Assembly (NCBI RefSeq): GCF_019668465.1
Contig: NZ_AP024828.1
Location: 124,001-188,000 of the forward strand
DNA: 64,000 bases
From: Mycobacterium senriense
Lineage (GTDB): Bacteria; Actinomycetota; Actinomycetes; Mycobacteriales; Mycobacteriaceae
Reading direction: 5' to 3'
Shown: positions 61,141 to 64,000 of the stretch, piece by piece
Numbering within the stretch: position 1 is the stretch's first letter
How the letters are laid out: each line of letters begins with the position of its first letter
Made by a program: the position numbers and the translations under genes
The notes under the pieces: generated by a model
What the model was told of the DNA's origin: nothing
What the model saw: the letters and a program-made list of their open reading frames with translations, nothing else
Databases searched by the model: none

Positions 61141-62664
61141 TCAGTGCGGCTTTCGGTCCTCTAGGCCGAGAGTGAAGACCCGCACCTCGGCCGACTTGCC
61201 CTTCAAAGCGTGCGTTCCTCGGTCGAGGAGTCCGTGCGGTCGACTGGTCAGCGCGTCCACGCACGAACCGGTGAGAAGGATGGCGTCGCCGGTGGCCTTG
61301 GTGAGTTGCTCGACGCGGGCAGCGACGTTGACGGTGTCACCGATCAGCGTGAATTCGAGCTTGCTTCCGCCGCCGATAGTGCCCGCGATCACCGTACCGG
61401 TGTTGATGCCGATGCCGATGCGGAGCTCACCGCCGAATCGCTCGGCCACGAGGCGGTGAATCGCGACCGCCGCGGCCACCGCGGCGTCGGCGTGGTTTGC
61501 GAGGTCGTTAGGGGCGCCGAACACGGCCAATGCTCCGTCGCCGAGGAACTTGTTGACGTGACCACCGCCCTCGACGACGGCGGGCACGACGATTTCGAAT
61601 AGCGCGTTGAGCCGGCCGACCGTGTCCTCGGCGGAGTTCGCCTCGGCGAACGGGGTGAAGTCACGGATGTCGACGAACATCACGGTCACCTCGCGCCGTT
61701 CACCGGTGAAGACGTCGTCGCCCTGCTGTAGCAGTCGCGCGGCGAGGGCCGGGTCGACGTAGGTGCCGAACGCGCCCTGAAGCCGTTGTCGCTCAGCCAA
61801 ACCCGTCTGCATGCGGTTGAACGACGCCGACAGGGCGCCCAAGTCGTCGTCCTGAACGACCGGCAAGCGTTGGCTATAGTCCCCTGCCGCAACACGTTCG
61901 GCGCCTTTGGCGAGGTCGCGAATGGGTTGCAGGGATGGCGAGAATCCAAGTCCGACGGAGATCGGCACCGCGAATACAACCGCCAACCCGCCTCCGATGA
62001 CGACCGCGAGGATGGGGATATCACCGACGCGATTGAACACGGTCGCAAGCAAGGCGCCACCGACGGCGAACCCGAACGCGACCGCAACCATGGACACGTT
62101 CGACCGGGCGGCAAAGGTCGGGCGCTGACGTGGCAGGGAGTCGCCGATGCCCGTGTCGCCAGCCAGGGCGAGCCTAGGTGGCCGCCATGCTGCCTCCACG
62201 CTGTTATGGAGCGCGACCAACTGGACCGCTACTCCGATGGTGGCAGCCAATACGCCGTATTGCACCAGCCGTATCCAACCGGCTCCGGCGATCGCGCCGA
62301 CAATGACTGCCAACGCGGCGGCCAGGAAACCGGCGACCCATACCGTGCGAGAAGTCGTCCGGCGGCTAAAGACATAAGTGCCCTCCAGGGCCGTCAGCCG
62401 ATCGACCTCGTGGCTGGCTGCCCACCGCTCGGCGGGGCGCGCCCATCGGCGATCTGGAAGGACCATCAAACATGCGAGCAGCAGCTCTGCCACGACGGTG
62501 ATGGCCGCAGCGGCAATGTAGCGACCCGACTTCTCGAGCGCGACGATCGGAAATGACACGAATGTGAGGTAGATCGGCAGCGAGATGAAGAACGAAATCA
62601 CGCCGCCCGCCCAGGTATACCGCGCCCCGTACCGATCCCAAGTCCACTGCCAGATGCGATCCAT
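61141..62664 (-). CDS. Membrane-bound class III adenylate cyclase with HAMP domain
   Basis: 507 residues. Six membrane helices (about 20-42, 49-70, 109-128, 133-152, 190-210, 215-236), a HAMP domain (about 240-292) and a C-terminal cyclase domain. All catalytic residues are canonical: metal Asp D332 (VDIRDFT) and D376 (FLGDG), substrate Lys K372, D443, transition-state N446 and R450 (VNVAAR). The architecture matches the M. tuberculosis Rv1318c-Rv1320c/Rv3645 group. It makes cAMP in response to a membrane or lipid signal. Single gene. Confidence 0.93.
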   Translation of the reverse strand: MDRIWQWTWDRYGARYTWAGGVISFFISLPIYLTFVSFPIVALEKSGRYIAAAAITVVAELLLACLMVLPDRRWARPAERWAASHEVDRLTALEGTYVFSRRTTSRTVWVAGFLAAALAVIVGAIAGAGWIRLVQYGVLAATIGVAVQLVALHNSVEAAWRPPRLALAGDTGIGDSLPRQRPTFAARSNVSMVAVAFGFAVGGALLATVFNRVGDIPILAVVIGGGLAVVFAVPISVGLGFSPSLQPIRDLAKGAERVAAGDYSQRLPVVQDDDLGALSASFNRMQTGLAERQRLQGAFGTYVDPALAARLLQQGDDVFTGERREVTVMFVDIRDFTPFAEANSAEDTVGRLNALFEIVVPAVVEGGGHVNKFLGDGALAVFGAPNDLANHADAAVAAAVAIHRLVAERFGGELRIGIGINTGTVIAGTIGGGSKLEFTLIGDTVNVAARVEQLTKATGDAILLTGSCVDALTSRPHGLLDRGTHALKGKSAEVRVFTLGLEDRKPH

Positions 62665-62750
62665 GTCGGGAGATTAAGTCGTCGTTGGCCACGATGTGCG
62701 GGAAAAGGGCCGCATCGGGTCGGCTGCGGCGTCGGGGCAGGATGTCTCTC

Positions 62751-63206
62751 ATGGTCGCCGCCTACCGCGCGCCTATGCGATCCCGCAACGATGCCGTCGA
62801 GCCACAGGCCGCCATCGATCGCGCTCGGCGGCTCGGCGTGTGCGGGTTTGGCCAACTGGTGAGCCGGTCGGGCGAAGAGGAGCGGCTTGCCCATCGGGTC
62901 GCCCGATTCGCCGACCTCGACGAAGGCTCGTTCGTGTGGACCCGCGACACCCACGGGTGGTTCTGGCTGGGCCGCATCTCCGGGCCTTACGTCTGCGACG
63001 CCGACGAAGCCGCTGCAGCGGTGGATTTGGTGCACATACGACCCTGCGAGTGGCTGTCCATGCCAATCCTGGAACACGATGCGCCGACCGCCGTCGTCGC
63101 CACATTCGGTCGGGGTGGACGGAACTTTCAAGAAATCCACCACCCCTCGATTGGCGTTCAGACACAACGGATTTGGGATGCGCGCACTCAGGTGGGAGAG
63201 AGCTAA
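62751..63206 (+). CDS. Conserved hypothetical protein
   Basis: 151 residues from ATG 62751 (AGGA 8 nt upstream); ATG 62742 would add three residues. Soluble, mixed alpha/beta, without signal peptide. Visible blocks are CGFGQLVSRSGEEERLAHRV, FVWTRDTHGWFWLGRISGPY, VDLVHIRPCEWLSMPI and VVATFGRGGRNFQEIHHPSI. The W/G/R/F-rich core and RGGRNFQxI look conserved but I do not recognise the family. Flanked by two adenylate cyclases, divergent from one and convergent with the other. Confidence 0.65.
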   Translation: MVAAYRAPMRSRNDAVEPQAAIDRARRLGVCGFGQLVSRSGEEERLAHRVARFADLDEGSFVWTRDTHGWFWLGRISGPYVCDADEAAAAVDLVHIRPCEWLSMPILEHDAPTAVVATFGRGGRNFQEIHHPSIGVQTQRIWDARTQVGES

Positions 63207-63280
63207 TGCGCTGCGGGGCGCGCGCCGCTGAAGCAGGCGCCGGTGGAGCTCCTGTACGTCTCGTGAATTAGGCCTACCCG

Positions 63281-64000
63281 TCAAGCTTCGACGGCGAACA
63301 ACGCCCACTCGCCCGTCACGCCCTTGAGAACGTGCTCGCCGCGAGCGGCGAACTTGAGGCCCGACCCGGCGACCAGGTCGATGACGATGCGCGAAACGAG
63401 CACCTCGCCGGCCCCGGCCGCTGCCGCCACACGCGCTGCGATGTGGACGGCGATGCCGCTGATGTCGTCGTCCCGCAACTCGACCTCACCCGTGTGTACC
63501 CCGGCCCGCACCTCGAGGCCCAGGCTGCGCATTACGTCACGGATCGCCATGGCGCACCGGATGGCGCGGGCGGGCCCGTCGAACCGGGCGAGGAAGCCGT
63601 CGCCCGTCGTGTTGACCTCACAACCCTGGAACCGTGCGAGCTGGCGCCGTACTTGGACGTCGTGCCTGCCGAGCAGCTCCTTCCATCGCTGATCGCCAAG
63701 CTCTACCGCCCGCTTCGTGGAGTCGACGATGTCGGTGAACAACACCGTGGCCAGGACGCGCTCGACCGCCGGCTTCGGGCGGACGCCGGTGAGGAACTCC
63801 TCGACCTCGTCGAGCAGGGCATCGGCGTCGCCCGTAAAGAACAGATGGTCGGCGCCGTCGATCTCGACGAACTTGGCCCCGGCGATGCGGTCGGCGACGT
63901 AGCGGCCCATCTCGCACCTCACCATCCGGTCGTCGCGCCGGTGCACCACGAGCGTCGGCGCCTGGATCGCGGGCAGCACGTCACGGATGTCCAGGTGCGG
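63281..64000 (-). CDS. Class III adenylate cyclase with hydrolase domain, 5' end beyond window
   Basis: The last ~239 residues of a protein whose N-terminus lies outside the window. It begins in the end of an alpha/beta hydrolase (APTLVVHRRDDRMVRCEMGR, DGADHLFFTGD with His), then a cyclase domain: LFTDIVDST, TTGDGFLARFDG, GIAVHIAAR. Same architecture as 35280-36851. Odd points: the Lys before TTGDG that reads adenine is Asn (EVNTTGDG), and the transition-state Asn is His. Activity or base choice could be altered. Signal input probably through the hydrolase part. Confidence 0.85.
   Translation of the reverse strand, partial: PHLDIRDVLPAIQAPTLVVHRRDDRMVRCEMGRYVADRIAGAKFVEIDGADHLFFTGDADALLDEVEEFLTGVRPKPAVERVLATVLFTDIVDSTKRAVELGDQRWKELLGRHDVQVRRQLARFQGCEVNTTGDGFLARFDGPARAIRCAMAIRDVMRSLGLEVRAGVHTGEVELRDDDISGIAVHIAARVAAAAGAGEVLVSRIVIDLVAGSGLKFAARGEHVLKGVTGEWALFAVEA

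Noticed and set aside
1..64000. CRISPR arrays, rRNA genes, complete insertion sequences
   Set aside because: No regularly spaced repeats, no rRNA signatures and no intact transposase or paired terminal inverted repeats were seen.

Overview
The window is high-GC actinobacterial DNA that reads as a non-tuberculous, probably slow-growing Mycobacterium. Indicators are many F420/luciferase-like oxidoreductases, a mycofactocin-type short-chain dehydrogenase, a three-domain carboxylic acid reductase, an MbtK-like acyltransferase, an MmpL remnant, a LytR-CpsA-Psr protein, three class III adenylate cyclases, and a run (pgm, two crcB genes, DUF488, CitE-like, F420 oxidoreductase) in the gene order I recall for Rv3068c-Rv3079c of M. 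tuberculosis. The species is not determined.

Layout. 1-6.3 kb: a Rieske oxygenase with a small partner gene (cut by the window start), a divergent aldehyde dehydrogenase, two small proteins, and a tight operon of a diiron ferritin-like enzyme, a ferredoxin and a ferredoxin reductase. 6.5-10.7 kb: two unrecognised linked genes, a YwaF-like membrane protein and several decayed genes (Doc toxin, polysaccharide deacetylase, a tRNA 3' fragment with tandem repeats). 10.7-18.1 kb: an oxidative catabolic-looking set (limonene-epoxide-hydrolase-type enzyme, SnoaL-like protein, SDR, P450, mycofactocin-type SDR) with a large STAND/BTAD activator. 18.1-25.6 kb: an integrase remnant, a tRNA 3' fragment, carboxylic acid reductase, a membrane protein, two gene stumps fused at a deletion scar, a universal stress protein, and intact tRNA-Ala(GGC). 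This looks like the wreckage of integrative elements.

25.7-48.6 kb is mostly ordinary chromosome: MFS transporter with phosphoglucomutase, paired fluoride exporters, siderophore-type acyltransferase, a small WGxxGxxG-tail protein, hemerythrin, SelO, a hydrolase-cyclase fusion, TetR with a divergent MpaB-like oxygenase, a sigma factor overlapping an O6-alkylguanine methyltransferase, phospholipase D, phytanoyl-CoA dioxygenase-like protein, LCP ligase, serine hydrolase and M15 peptidase.

48.6-64 kb is accessory and lipid or secondary metabolism again: an MmpL stump, sulfotransferase plus P450, a phthiodiolone-ketoreductase-like F420 enzyme, a translationally coupled operon (Rieske oxygenase, small partner, TauD-like dioxygenase, LLM oxidoreductase) with a divergent LysR regulator, a Ddn-like reductase, a nucleotide-sugar epimerase/decarboxylase coupled to a glycosyltransferase, a methyltransferase, and two adenylate cyclases, the last cut by the window end.

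The most promising undescribed system is the Rieske oxygenase plus ~105-residue partner module, present twice in different contexts. The diiron enzyme/ferredoxin/reductase operon and the sigma factor/methyltransferase pair come next.
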